Shown: positions 27,692-37,308 of the stretch, in pieces | Layout of the letters: every line of letters begins with the position of its first letter | Position numbering within the stretch: the first letter of the stretch is position 1 | Source: Alteromonas gracilis | GTDB taxonomy: Bacteria > Pseudomonadota > Gammaproteobacteria > Enterobacterales > Alteromonadaceae | NCBI RefSeq assembly: GCF_002993325.1 | Contig: NZ_PVNO01000028.1 | Coordinates: 62,001-126,000 of the forward strand | DNA: 64,000 bases | Reading direction: 5' to 3' | The notes under the pieces: generated by a model | The model's input: the letters and a program-made list of their open reading frames with translations, nothing else | What the model was told of the DNA's origin: nothing | Database searches by the model: none | Position numbers and translations under genes: made by a program

Positions 27692-28810
27692 ATGTACCAA
27701 GATTTTCAAGCAGAGCTGGCGTGGGCCAGCCTGCATATGCCGCGCACTCGCAAGGCCATTGCATCACTTCCTGACCTGTCTAATGTTAAGCTTGCTTGCA
27801 ACATGCATTTAGATTTAAAAATGGCACCTTTGGTAGAGGGGCTGCTTTCACGTGGCTGCAATATCTTTTTAACTACGTGCAACCCTACTACGGTACAAGA
27901 TGACGTGGTGTCTTACCTTGTTGATAAAGGCGCAACAGCCCATGCGTGGCGAGATATGAGCGACGCTGACTGGTCTGAGTCATTCGATAAAGCGCTAGCA
28001 TGGCAGCCTACACATTTGTGTGAAATGGGCGCGGACCTCACCACTCGACTGCATGAAAATATTAAAGCCAATAAACCAGTACCAGGCATCGTTTCGGGCT
28101 TGGAGGCAACGGGCTCTGGTATTAATCGCTTAAACGGAATGGCGCCAAACTATCCTATTTTTAACTGGGATGACTTGCCAGTAAAAGAAGGGCTTCACAA
28201 CAGGCACATGGTGGGCCTAAGTGCATGGCAAACCTTCTTCCAAACCACCCATCTAACCCTGCACGAAAAAGTTGTGGTTGTTATTGGTTATGGTTTAGTG
28301 GGGCAGGGCGTGGCCGCGTCGGCAAAAGCGTTTGGCGCACAGGTTCAAGTGGCTGAGCTTGACCCAGCAAGAGCCCTGCAAGCGAAATACGACGGTTGGC
28401 CAGTGGTCGATTTAAACGAAGCCGCTAGCCAAGCCGATGTTATTGCCACTGCAACTGGCGCCTATGGCGTAGTGAGTTCAAAACATCTAGACAGCATGAA
28501 AGACGGCGCATTTATTCTAAACGTAGGTCACGTAGCGCAAGAAATTGATGTGCCATACCTCAAAAACAACGCTACCCACAGTGAGCCAATGCCTTATGTA
28601 AATGCTTATAAACTGGGCGATAAAACACTGTATCTTTTGGCTGATGGTTCTATGTTTAATTTAACCGCGGGCTACGGAGACAGCATTAATGCGTTTGACG
28701 TGACGTTAGCGGTTATGGCTGCTGGTATAGGCTTTATCGTCAATGAAGGTGCGAAGAGTGAAAAGGGCCTTTATTTGCTGCCTGAAAAGGCATGGAAAGG
28801 CGCGCTCTAA
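27692..28810 (+). CDS. S-adenosylhomocysteine hydrolase-like protein, shortened
   Basis: 372 residues. The order of SAHH motifs is recognisable: 'NMHLDLKMAPLVEGL', 'TCNPTTVQDD', a Rossmann NAD site 'VIGYGLVGQG' and 'NVGHVAQEIDV'. Several canonical residues differ: the DGGD loop reads 'CEMGADLTTRL' and the EETT motif reads 'GLEATGSGINRL'. The C-terminal tail that in true SAHH ends with the Lys-x3-Tyr NAD-binding motif is absent; true SAHH has about 430 residues or more. It may act on a different thioether or nucleoside. It precedes an M24 peptidase by 139 bases on the same strand. Confidence 0.8.
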   Translation: MYQDFQAELAWASLHMPRTRKAIASLPDLSNVKLACNMHLDLKMAPLVEGLLSRGCNIFLTTCNPTTVQDDVVSYLVDKGATAHAWRDMSDADWSESFDKALAWQPTHLCEMGADLTTRLHENIKANKPVPGIVSGLEATGSGINRLNGMAPNYPIFNWDDLPVKEGLHNRHMVGLSAWQTFFQTTHLTLHEKVVVVIGYGLVGQGVAASAKAFGAQVQVAELDPARALQAKYDGWPVVDLNEAASQADVIATATGAYGVVSSKHLDSMKDGAFILNVGHVAQEIDVPYLKNNATHSEPMPYVNAYKLGDKTLYLLADGSMFNLTAGYGDSINAFDVTLAVMAAGIGFIVNEGAKSEKGLYLLPEKAWKGAL

Positions 28811-28949
28811 AGTTCAAGCTGAAGGCGTGTAATGTAATTGATACGCAAGAACTAAACGAATTGTCGGGGGAGCGACTGCTATCTCGACATTATTTTTGAG
28901 TGTTGTAAAGTGAGCCCGTTTTAAAATTTCAGACCTAAGGCGGGCTTTG

Positions 28950-30155
28950 ATGAACACAGTTATCGGCACAAAGACAGCACAACAAGCACTAGATAGTCTT
29001 GTCGACATGACAAGCGACCTAACCCCCATCCCTCTTTCTGAGTATCAGGCACGAATTGCCAAAGCGCAGCATTATATGCAGCAGCATGGCATTGGCGCGC
29101 TTTACTTAAACGCGGGTACTAACTTAGCGTATTTCACAGGCATGCAATGGTACGCCAGTGAGCGTTTAGTGGGAGCGCTTTTACCCGCAGAGGGGAACGT
29201 TGTATACCTAGCTCCTACGTTTGAAATTGACTCTTTGAACGAACGCAAAGTAGTGGAAGGGGATATTATCGGTTGGCAGGAACATGAAAGCCCTTACGCA
29301 CTTGCCATGTCTATTCTAAATACCGTCAATACGGCGGGTGGCATAAAACTAGGCGTTGATGAATCTACGCAATTTTTTATTGTTGATGGGTTTACCAAGG
29401 TGCTGAATGAACCTTGGCAAATTGTGAATGGTTCAGAGGTTACCGCGCATTGCCGCATGCACAAGTCAGAAAATGAGCTTGCGCTAATTCAGCGGGCCAT
29501 GGACATGACCCTTTCTGTGCACAAAGCCACTGCCAGTATGCTTTATGAAGGTATTACCACCACAGAAGTTGAAGCATTTATTAACGATGCGCATAAGAAA
29601 GTGGGGGCCAGCGGTAACTATTTTTGCATTGTGCTGTTTGGTAAAGCAACCTCGTTTCCCCACGGCGTTAAAGACCCGCAAGTATTAAAGAAAAACGACT
29701 TAGTATTGATTGATACTGGCTGTAAAGTACATGGCTACCTCTCTGATATCACTCGAACCTATTGTTTCGGTGAGCCGACCGATAAACAGCGTGCACTATG
29801 GGAAAGCGAAAAGCGCGCGCAGCTTGCGGCATTTAACGCTGCAAAAGTCGGTGTTCCTTGTGGCGATGTGGATAAAGCCGCCCGAGACAGCTTAGCAAAA
29901 GACGGTTTAGGACCAGACTATAACTTACCAGGCTTGCCCCATCGAACAGGGCATGGCATTGGTATGGATATTCACGAATGGCCGTATTTGGTTAAAGACA
30001 ATCCTCATCCGTTAGCACCTGGCATGTGCTTTAGTAACGAGCCTATGATAGTGGTGCCAAACGAGTTCGGTATTCGCTTGGAAGATCACTTCTATATGAC
30101 CGACGAGGGCCCAGTGTGGTTTACTGAACCCAGTTCGGCCATCGATTCGCTGTAA
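28950..30155 (+). CDS. M24 family metallopeptidase (Xaa-Pro aminopeptidase-like)
   Basis: 401 residues from the ATG at 28950; a TTG directly before it is in frame but the ribosome site (AAGG) suits the ATG. An N-terminal creatinase-like domain (about 1-165) precedes the 'pita-bread' catalytic domain. Five metal ligands are visible: Asp in 'LIDTGC', Asp in 'LSDITRTY', His in 'RTGHGIGMD', Glu in 'FSNEPM' and Glu in 'RLEDH'. It probably removes N-terminal residues ahead of proline from di- or oligopeptides in the cytoplasm. Confidence 0.9.
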   Translation: MNTVIGTKTAQQALDSLVDMTSDLTPIPLSEYQARIAKAQHYMQQHGIGALYLNAGTNLAYFTGMQWYASERLVGALLPAEGNVVYLAPTFEIDSLNERKVVEGDIIGWQEHESPYALAMSILNTVNTAGGIKLGVDESTQFFIVDGFTKVLNEPWQIVNGSEVTAHCRMHKSENELALIQRAMDMTLSVHKATASMLYEGITTTEVEAFINDAHKKVGASGNYFCIVLFGKATSFPHGVKDPQVLKKNDLVLIDTGCKVHGYLSDITRTYCFGEPTDKQRALWESEKRAQLAAFNAAKVGVPCGDVDKAARDSLAKDGLGPDYNLPGLPHRTGHGIGMDIHEWPYLVKDNPHPLAPGMCFSNEPMIVVPNEFGIRLEDHFYMTDEGPVWFTEPSSAIDSL

Positions 30156-30168
30156 GTAGACTGAGATG

Positions 30169-30197
30169 CAGCTGCTCTTCGTTACGAAGAGCAGCTG
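30169..30197. other. 13-base perfect hairpin with selO stop codon in the loop
   Basis: CAGCTGCTCTTCG (30169-30181) and CGAAGAGCAGCTG (30185-30197) are perfect inverted arms. The three-base loop TTA is the complement of the TAA stop of the minus-strand selO gene. It lies between two convergent genes. There is no T tract on either side, so it may act as a transcript end stabiliser or rho-assisted terminator. Confidence 0.7.
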
Positions 30198-31933
30198 TAA
30201 TGCGCAACACCGCCTGCACTGAAAAATTCAAGTGGGCGCAGTTGGTAATACTTATTCTCTATCTCTTCTGATTGCTCATCATAAGGCGCGGTAAGGATGT
30301 TCTGAAGTTCGTGTATTTGAGTAAAGTCACCTTTCTCTGCGGCTTTATAGGCAGGCACAATAAGCCATTCGCGCCATGTGAATTTAGGGTTTGCTTTGCG
30401 CATGTTTTCTACGGTTGTAGCAATAGCACTCGCTACATCATCTTGTGTTTCAGTGTCCTTTTCAATCCGCTTACGCCAGCTTTGTAGCCAGGCTTCCCAT
30501 TCTGTCATCACCTCTGCTTTAGGCGGGTAGTAAAAGCTTTTCGTCAAACCCGTCATATCTTCAGGTATCGACGATAACTCTCGGAAAAACAGATTGTAGT
30601 CGACGCCAGTGCGCAGCATTAATTGCAGAAGCTTAATAAGCAATTCGTGGTCGTAGTTGGCAAAGCCAAGCTTAGTTGCCCACATGCTTTCCATAGCCCG
30701 CTCCATAACGCCAGAAAAGCCGTCGTTGACCTCGTTAAGCTTAGCGAGCTGTTCACTGTTGCCGTCAAGTAGCGGCATCAGTGAGCGGCAGAACATATCA
30801 AAGTTCTTTTGGGCGGCAATGGGCTGGTTTAAAAACGAGAAGTGACGACCGCCCCCTGTCCAAGGTTGGTAGTCCGCTTCAAAAAACTCACAAAAGCCGA
30901 ATGGCCCATAATCCAGAGTAAAGCCGCCAGCGGCGCAGTTATCGCTATTAAAATTGCCCTGGCAGTAACCTACGCGAACCCAATTAGAAACGAGACGAGT
31001 TAACCGGCCTCTAAAAAGCTCAGCCAGCGTTATCACTTGCTCTTCAAACGGCGCTGTTGTGTCTATTTCGCTTGCGTACTCTCGCTCAATAAGGTGCTTA
31101 ACAATGGCTTCTAGCTCGTTTAATGCTTCGTTGTGCTCATTACACCGTGCGCGCCTAGCAAAAAGCTCTATTTGCCCTACGCGCAAAAAGGAAGGGGCAA
31201 CGCGGGTGGATATGGCAGTGATATTTTCAACCATTACTTCAGGCTCATAGGAGTGAGACCCTTCGCGGTACCAAGGTCTGTCTACGGTGTCAGATTCAGA
31301 CATAAACAAGCTAAGTGAGCGTGAGGTCGGAATGCCAAGGGCGTGCATGTGCTCTTGCACTAAAAATTCGCGCACGCTAGAGCGCAATACGGCTCGACCA
31401 TCGGCGCCGCGACAATAAGGCGTGCGACCCGCGCCTTTTAACTGCATTTCCCAACGTTTACCGTTAAACACCCCTTCAACGATAGATATTGCTCTGCCGT
31501 CACCGTAGCCGTTTCCGGTTCTGAACGGGCACTGCTGTGTGTACTCCGTACCATATATAGAAAGTGCGTAGCCGGTCGCCCAGCCGTAGGGTTTCATTGA
31601 GGCTGGTACTTCAGACATGTCCCCTGCAAACAGCTGGGTGAAGGCTTTAGAAATTGCCAAGCTGTCGTCTAAGCCTAATTCGGCAAACAGAGCTTCGCTG
31701 TGCGCAATGTATATCGGAGCAGTTAATGGGGTCGGAGTAACCGGCACATAGTGGCCAGAGAACACTTGGCGTGGATCGTGATCATCGCCGTCGCTCGTTG
31801 ACTGAGGGTCTGCTGAGAGCGTATTGAGCAAAGAGTAATCTACATGCTTTGCGAATTCATCTAGCGTTTTGATTCGTTCTGTCACTTCCATCACCTTTTT
31901 TTGTATAGCTTTGCTCTGTAACGCATTTGCCAA
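30182..31933 (-). CDS. selO: SelO family protein adenylyltransferase
   Basis: 583 residues. A pseudokinase-fold enzyme that transfers AMP from ATP to protein Ser/Thr/Tyr. Conserved parts: '[14 protein letters not shown]', '[19 protein letters not shown]', '[18 protein letters not shown]', '[19 protein letters not shown]' and 'DYGPFGF' for metal and nucleotide binding. The C-terminus is Cys-Ser-Ser, the bacterial counterpart of the Sec-Ser-Ser end of animal selenoprotein O. Longer than the E. coli protein (about 480 residues), mainly because of an N-terminal extension and an insertion near 265-300. SelO in bacteria is linked to oxidative stress and glutaredoxin modification. Confidence 0.93.
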   Translation of the reverse strand: MANALQSKAIQKKVMEVTERIKTLDEFAKHVDYSLLNTLSADPQSTSDGDDHDPRQVFSGHYVPVTPTPLTAPIYIAHSEALFAELGLDDSLAISKAFTQLFAGDMSEVPASMKPYGWATGYALSIYGTEYTQQCPFRTGNGYGDGRAISIVEGVFNGKRWEMQLKGAGRTPYCRGADGRAVLRSSVREFLVQEHMHALGIPTSRSLSLFMSESDTVDRPWYREGSHSYEPEVMVENITAISTRVAPSFLRVGQIELFARRARCNEHNEALNELEAIVKHLIEREYASEIDTTAPFEEQVITLAELFRGRLTRLVSNWVRVGYCQGNFNSDNCAAGGFTLDYGPFGFCEFFEADYQPWTGGGRHFSFLNQPIAAQKNFDMFCRSLMPLLDGNSEQLAKLNEVNDGFSGVMERAMESMWATKLGFANYDHELLIKLLQLMLRTGVDYNLFFRELSSIPEDMTGLTKSFYYPPKAEVMTEWEAWLQSWRKRIEKDTETQDDVASAIATTVENMRKANPKFTWREWLIVPAYKAAEKGDFTQIHELQNILTAPYDEQSEEIENKYYQLRPLEFFSAGGVAHYSCSS

Positions 31934-32149
31934 GTCCTCAATTATTACGTTGAGTATCTGAACTGCTATACATTGTGTTTATATTTCTGGTTATTGTTTG
32001 ACCAAGAACAAACAATGAGATTTACGCACATTGTACTCTTATCTGTACTTTTATGAAGGCATGTAGCGCCAACCGCAGCTTTTATTCATTGGTGAAATGC
32101 TCAGAAAGAACCAACGGTCGGCAATGAATAAAGGAAAGAGGGGAGGCAG

Positions 32150-33823
32150 ATGGAAAGTGTTTTACTAGTGGGAAGCATAATTGGTGGGTTAGGTCTGTTT
32201 TTACTTGCCATTGGTATGATGACCGACGGGCTTAAGCTGGCAGCAGGTAATTCACTGCGCACCTTGCTCGCCAAATGGAGTCGTACGCCATTTAGAGGCG
32301 TTGTGTCGGGTGCGGCAATGACCGCTTTGGTGCAGTCCTCAAGTGCAGTCACCGTGGCATCTTTAGGCTTTGTTAACGCCGGTTTACTGAGTATGCGCCA
32401 TGCCTTAGGTATAGTTTACGGCGCCAACATCGGCACCACCATGACAGGCTGGCTTGTCGCAATGGTAGGCTTTAAATTAAATATTCAGGCCGTTGCTTTG
32501 CCTATGATAGGCGTCGGCATGATCCTGAAGTTATTAAAACCCAATAGCCGTTTAGCGTCATTTGGTATCGCCATCGCCGGCTTTGGTCTTTTCTTTGTGG
32601 GGATAGACAGTTTAAAAACAGCCTTTGAAGGAATAGTGAGTACCTTTGATCTCAGTCAGTTTAAAGCTGAAGGCGTTGAAGGTTTTCTTATGTACCTTGT
32701 TATTGGCTTTGTAATGACGGTACTAACCCAGTCATCTAGTGCATCTATCGCGCTTACAATTACTGCGGCAACCTCAGGCATGGTGGGTATTTATGCCGCC
32801 GGCGCAATGGTTATTGGTGCAAATATAGGTACGACTTCTACCGCAATGTTTGCGTCAATTGGCGCTACCTCTAGCGCGAAACGCGTTGCCGCTGCACAAG
32901 TTGTGTTTAACGTGGCGACCGCCGTTGTGGCTGCGCTTATTTTACCGCTGTTGTTTGGGCTAATCCATTGGATAACGGAGGTTGCAGAAATAGACGCTAA
33001 CCCGGGAATCACCTTAGCTATTTTCCATACGCTGTTTAATTTATTGGGCGTGGCACTTATCTTTCCATTGAATGACGGGCTTGCAAGCTTTCTTGAGCAG
33101 CGCTTTGTGTCGCTTGAAGAAGAGGCCTCAAAACCTAAGCATTTGGACAAAAATATTGCTCAAACCCCTGACTTGGCAGTAAACGCGCTCATCTTAGAAT
33201 TGTTGTCAGTATCTGACCGCTTTCTACACGTTTATCCCAAACTATTTTCTCAACAAAGCAATGAAATAACTGCTGTAGAGAAAGGCATTCATGGTGTTGA
33301 GGCCCTATGCCAACGCATATCCCAATTTATAGTAGAAGTAGAGCGTGCAGCTTTGAGTGAAGATACCACAAAAGCATTAGCCTCACTCATGCGAGTAGAG
33401 CACTACATGCTTTCTAGCGCGCAAAAGACACTCGCTATTTCTGCAGTAATCAAGCGTCGAGATATCCTGAGTAAGCCTGAGCTAGAAGGTCAACTGCTTA
33501 ACTATTTATCGGTAATCAATGAGTTCATGCGTATGGTGCGCTGGAGGCAATTTGATAGCAGTGATGCATTAAGCCTTCAGTTTGATTTACTCGACAAAGA
33601 GCACCACAAACTTAAATCAGCACTCGTGATGGGGGCAACACGAGGTGACATTGCTGTTGCCCAAATGGCCGATGCCGCTGAATGCATGGAGTACCTACTG
33701 CAAATTGCACAAATGTGGATCAAAGTCTTTGTGCGTATTCAACAAGTTGAAGACAGTATAACAACAGCAAATCTAATACACGGCGACAGTCAGAATAACT
33801 CGAAAACAATTGAAGGAGCCTGA
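32150..33823 (+). CDS. Na/Pi cotransporter family protein with PhoU-like domain
   Basis: 557 residues. The N-terminal 310 residues carry about eight to nine helices with the duplicated Na/Pi symporter signature 'QSSSA' ('TALVQSSSAVTV' and 'VLTQSSSASIAL') and 'GANIGTT' twice. The C-terminal 200 residues are helical and PhoU-like. It likely takes up phosphate with sodium in the inner membrane. It is followed one base later by the MBL gene, so the two are co-transcribed. Confidence 0.92.
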   Translation: MESVLLVGSIIGGLGLFLLAIGMMTDGLKLAAGNSLRTLLAKWSRTPFRGVVSGAAMTALVQSSSAVTVASLGFVNAGLLSMRHALGIVYGANIGTTMTGWLVAMVGFKLNIQAVALPMIGVGMILKLLKPNSRLASFGIAIAGFGLFFVGIDSLKTAFEGIVSTFDLSQFKAEGVEGFLMYLVIGFVMTVLTQSSSASIALTITAATSGMVGIYAAGAMVIGANIGTTSTAMFASIGATSSAKRVAAAQVVFNVATAVVAALILPLLFGLIHWITEVAEIDANPGITLAIFHTLFNLLGVALIFPLNDGLASFLEQRFVSLEEEASKPKHLDKNIAQTPDLAVNALILELLSVSDRFLHVYPKLFSQQSNEITAVEKGIHGVEALCQRISQFIVEVERAALSEDTTKALASLMRVEHYMLSSAQKTLAISAVIKRRDILSKPELEGQLLNYLSVINEFMRMVRWRQFDSSDALSLQFDLLDKEHHKLKSALVMGATRGDIAVAQMADAAECMEYLLQIAQMWIKVFVRIQQVEDSITTANLIHGDSQNNSKTIEGA

Positions 33824-33824
33824 T

Positions 33825-35240
33825 ATGGCATCACTTACTTTTTTAGGCGCAGTGGAAGGTGTAACCGGGTCTATGCATTTACTGAAAACTGAACATAGTA
33901 CCTTGTTGTTAGATTGCGGCTTATACCAAGGCAGACGTGATGAAGAGGCGAAGAATCATAAACCCTTGCCAGTGGATGTCAGTCAACTTGATGCGGTTAT
34001 TCTGTCACACGCCCACTTAGACCATTCTGGACGATTACCTATATTGTTGAGAGAGGGCTATGGCGGGCCTATTTATATGACACGACCAACAGCTGACCTA
34101 ATTGAAGTGTTGCTAAAAGATGCTGCTTCTTTGCAGGAACGGGATGCTGAGTGGGAAAACAAGCGGCGGCAACGTTCGGGCAAACCGCTCATTGAGCCTT
34201 TGTATCGGCAAGAGGAAGTGGACGGTGTGATGAAACTATGCATACCAACACGCTACCACACCAAACGTAAAATCACGCAAGACGTGGAAATTAACTTCGC
34301 TGATGCTGGACACATTCTTGGATCAGCAATAGTGGAAATATTCATTACTGAAAATGGTCAGACTAAAAAGCTGGTTTTTTCTGGCGATCTTGGTAATTCA
34401 CAGGCTGCGTTACTCCGCGACCCAGACATAGTTACCGATGCTGATATCGTGCTTTTAGAGTCGACCTATGGCGATCGCAACCACCGTTCAATGAAGGAAA
34501 CGCTGGATGAGTTTGAAAGCGTAATTTTACAGGCCAGCGAGAACGGCGGAAACATTCTCATCCCGTCATTTGCGGTAGGACGAACCCAAGAAATCATTTT
34601 TCGCTTAGGTGAGCTTTACCAACAGGGTAAATTGCGTCATCAAAAAGTATTTCTAGATAGCCCGATGGCAATCGCGGTCACCGAAATTTATCACCGTTAC
34701 CAAGGTGTTTATAACGAAGAGGATTTAGACGCTATTGAAGACAGTGCTGAGCGCGCTCACAGCCACAGCCAAAGCTTACACTCCTTACTGCCCATTCTGA
34801 GTTACACCACATCAACCGAAGAGTCTATCTCGCTTAACAAAGTCGTTAGTGGTGCCATTATTATTGCTGGTAGTGGCATGTGTAACGGAGGAAGAATTCG
34901 ACATCACCTAAAGCAGAATTTATGGCGCAAACAATCTCACGTGGTATTCGTGGGCTTTCAAGCAATGGGGACGCCGGGACGAAAAATTATCGACGGGGCT
35001 ACGCATATCAAAATGGCTGGCGAGGACATTATAGTTCGCGCCCAAATTCATACGCTAGGCGGGTTCTCAGCACACGCAAGTCAAGAGCAGCTTATCGGCT
35101 GGCTATCGCATTTTACAAAGCCACCTAAGGTTTACTTAGTTCACGGTGAGGACGGCGCTAAACATGTGTTGCAAAGCGCCATAAGAGAAAAAGGATGGAA
35201 TGTTACTATTCCACAACTAAACGACACAATAAGCTTTTAA
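33825..35240 (+). CDS. MBL-fold / beta-CASP ribonuclease-like protein
   Basis: 471 residues from the ATG at 33825, with an AAGGAG ribosome site; the TGA of the previous gene ends one base before. Metal motif 'SHAHLDHSG' near residue 65, further His/Asp ligands in 'DAGHILGSA' and 'SGDLGN', and beta-CASP motifs ('DSPMAIAVT', 'GSGMCNGGRI', 'HTLGGFSAHAS'). This is the CPSF/Ysh1-like branch of RNA exo- and endonucleases. The bacterial role is undefined; coupling with a phosphate transporter gene is noted but unexplained. Confidence 0.9.
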   Translation: MASLTFLGAVEGVTGSMHLLKTEHSTLLLDCGLYQGRRDEEAKNHKPLPVDVSQLDAVILSHAHLDHSGRLPILLREGYGGPIYMTRPTADLIEVLLKDAASLQERDAEWENKRRQRSGKPLIEPLYRQEEVDGVMKLCIPTRYHTKRKITQDVEINFADAGHILGSAIVEIFITENGQTKKLVFSGDLGNSQAALLRDPDIVTDADIVLLESTYGDRNHRSMKETLDEFESVILQASENGGNILIPSFAVGRTQEIIFRLGELYQQGKLRHQKVFLDSPMAIAVTEIYHRYQGVYNEEDLDAIEDSAERAHSHSQSLHSLLPILSYTTSTEESISLNKVVSGAIIIAGSGMCNGGRIRHHLKQNLWRKQSHVVFVGFQAMGTPGRKIIDGATHIKMAGEDIIVRAQIHTLGGFSAHASQEQLIGWLSHFTKPPKVYLVHGEDGAKHVLQSAIREKGWNVTIPQLNDTISF

Positions 35241-35267
35241 CCGGTTTGAAAATAACAGCCATCGTGT

Positions 35268-35825
35268 TTATTGCTTCGGTCGAAGTGCAAGTTGGCCTTG
35301 TTCAACGGTTAGCTGTAAAGGCACGGTTGAAAGCATGCTTACCGCTTTGTTTGTAGGGTCTAAGCGATAAACCGGGTTCGATGCTAAATAGCCATTGATT
35401 AGCTGCATAAATTCGCCGCTTACCGGTGTCAAGTTACCCTTAAAGCCGCCTGCATCAATGGCGCTATCAAGGAGTGATAATGAGCGCACAAATATCGCTT
35501 TTTCTTCGCTATCATAGTAAGGCGTGCCTTCTAATGAAAGACTCACCTTGGCGGGATAGTTCAACCCAAATGCGCTAACACGGGCCGTGGCGATAGCGCC
35601 TAGCTGCACCACGTCTCTGCCATCAGGGCCTATGGTTGCTGTCATATCTTCCACGTCTAAATAAAGCGGAATACCAGCAAGTGAGGTCTTCTTTTGTAGC
35701 TTACTCACTTGGCTATCAAGTACTTGCTCTAATTCGGCGTTAGAAACGGTATAAACCGCCAGTTGAGATAGCGTCGCGCAGCCTGCAAGAAGGGTGGCGA
35801 AGGCAACAGAAAGTAGAATTCTCAT
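35268..35825 (-). CDS. DUF1439 lipoprotein (YceB-like)
   Basis: 185 residues. A lipoprotein signal with lipobox 'LLAGC' (Cys15). The remainder matches the DUF1439/YceB family, which has a lipid-binding-like fold and is of unknown function ('ELEQVLDSQVSKLQKKT' near the start). Probably anchored to the inner leaflet of the outer membrane. Single gene, convergent with the MBL gene. Confidence 0.82.
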   Translation of the reverse strand: MRILLSVAFATLLAGCATLSQLAVYTVSNAELEQVLDSQVSKLQKKTSLAGIPLYLDVEDMTATIGPDGRDVVQLGAIATARVSAFGLNYPAKVSLSLEGTPYYDSEEKAIFVRSLSLLDSAIDAGGFKGNLTPVSGEFMQLINGYLASNPVYRLDPTNKAVSMLSTVPLQLTVEQGQLALRPKQ

Positions 35826-36164
35826 AAAAGGTCTCTTTTAGCGATAAATTGTTGAATTACACAGCTAGAGCCTTGAATACTCATGCTGCAACAACGAAGT
35901 GCTTGTATTGTACGGGCTCAGGTAAGGAATAAACAATGAAATTGTTAAACCGCTAAGATAGCGGCTTATTCGGGGAATCCATGAGTAGGAGAGAGGAACA
36001 AAACTTAACGCTTAAAAAATACTGGGTTGCCAACACTTAATAAAATTGAGTTTATGACCACTGGTGGAATATGTGTAATCGAGAGAGGGTGAGCATGCCG
36101 TCATTTATATCTCAAGTTGGGCAGTTTGTCGCAATCAACTTGATTAGTTTTTAGCGACTGTAAT

Positions 36165-36276
36165 ACCGTGGCGACCTCGGTTGGGGAGTAGCCTGTTTCC
36201 GTTTCAAATGGAAAAGTTTGTATCAACATAATTGGTCACATTACCATGGTACAAACACCTCTTGGTTGGCGAGACC
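36165..36276 (+). ncRNA. yybP-ykoY manganese riboswitch
   Basis: The conserved segments are present in order before mntP: 'TTGGGGAGTAGCC' (36181-36192 region), a variable hairpin, 'TATCAACATA' (36221-36230), a second variable hairpin, and 'TTGGCGAGACC' (36266-36275). These are the two binding-loop halves that grip Mn2+ in this riboswitch class. The boundaries are approximate. It senses excess manganese and raises mntP expression. Confidence 0.88.
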
Positions 36277-36284
36277 ATCGATAA

Positions 36285-36324
36285 GTCCACGCTTAAAGGT
36301 CAGGCGTGTGGATTTGTCGTGGAC
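36285..36324 (+). promoter_or_regulatory. Expression-platform hairpin downstream of the Mn riboswitch
   Basis: GTCCACG (36285-36291) pairs with CGTGGAC (36318-36324). A competing inner pair, CCACGC with GCGTGTGG, sits inside it. The hairpin lies between the aptamer and the mntP ribosome site, where a switch between alternative folds could hide or expose translation. No U tract follows, which points to translational rather than transcriptional control. Confidence 0.55.
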
Positions 36325-36353
36325 TCAATTAGCCTGGCCGGAGTTCTAAAACT

Positions 36354-36911
36354 ATGAGTATCTTCGCTCTTATCTTGCTAGCCTTTGCTATGTCAACAGA
36401 TGCGTTTGCCGCCGCGATTGGCAAAGGTGTCAAAATCAACCGCCCTCATTTAAGTTTTGCCATTAAAATTGGCCTTTTGTTCGGACTCATAGAGGCAACA
36501 ACCCCGTTTATAGGCTGGTTCATTGGTCGCGCAGCGTCTTCATACGTTGAAGCATGGGATCATTGGATTGCGCTAATCATTCTTTCTGGTTTAGGTATTC
36601 ATATGGTACTCGAGAGCCTGAAACCTGCCGAAGAAGAGTCAACGTCTCAAAAACAATCCTTTATTTTGTTGTGTATTACGGCGTTAGGCACAAGCATCGA
36701 CGCAATGGCAGTAGGTGCAAGTCTTGCGCTAATTGAGGTAAATATTGCTATTGCTGCGACGTTAATTGGAATAGCCACTTTTTCGATGGTAACTATTGGC
36801 ATTATGTTGGGCAGTGTTATGGGAACATTGATAGGTAAACGAGCAGAGACATTTGGTGGCATTATGCTTGTTTCGGTTGGTATTTGGATCTTCGCGAGTC
36901 ACACACTCTAG
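36354..36911 (+). CDS. mntP: MntP manganese efflux pump
   Basis: 185 residues with six hydrophobic helices. The MntP signature 'AFAMSTDAFAAAIGKG' and its counterpart 'TALGTSIDAMAVGASL' in the second half are both present; the aspartates in these helices handle Mn2+. It exports excess manganese from the cytoplasm. Expression should be controlled by the yybP-ykoY riboswitch in its leader, which begins about 190 bases upstream. Confidence 0.96.
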   Translation: MSIFALILLAFAMSTDAFAAAIGKGVKINRPHLSFAIKIGLLFGLIEATTPFIGWFIGRAASSYVEAWDHWIALIILSGLGIHMVLESLKPAEEESTSQKQSFILLCITALGTSIDAMAVGASLALIEVNIAIAATLIGIATFSMVTIGIMLGSVMGTLIGKRAETFGGIMLVSVGIWIFASHTL

Positions 36912-37308
36912 GGCGTGTTGATCTTTGTTGTCCACTTTTTCAGCAGTTTGTGTGTCATTAAAGACAGTCGCTTATCTTCAAGTTGTGATTGTAGAAATTT
37001 CTTGTGCGGTATTTAATCGCTAATGCGTAATTACTGAAGTGTTAAATTTCATAGGCTTGTTGAGAACGTTATGTTCAGGGGTAATCGGCGCTCTCGTTTT
37101 GAGACAGCCTGTTGCCCCGTTCCATCAACGGTGATTATTTTCTAACTGCGCCATCATAAAGAAAACTGCATTGAATATTTCGTCGATATCGTCAGCGCTT
37201 TAAACGATTGACGAACACGTCCTACAAAAACTTTTGCCATAACGCTTCTAACAAAGCAGTATAAGAAGCTCTTCTTATTAAAAATAAAAACACGACAAGG
37301 CACTTTCT
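36912..37308. other. Intergenic region, no gene seen
   Basis: 397 bases between mntP and the sortilin-like gene. I find no open frame with a ribosome site, no clear terminator hairpin and no transposon ends. It probably holds the promoter of the exported repeat protein. Confidence 0.5.

Noticed and set aside
36912-36950. Possible insertion-sequence end after mntP
   Set aside because: The start of this gap looked like a transposon terminus, but no matching inverted end or transposase fragment was found nearby.
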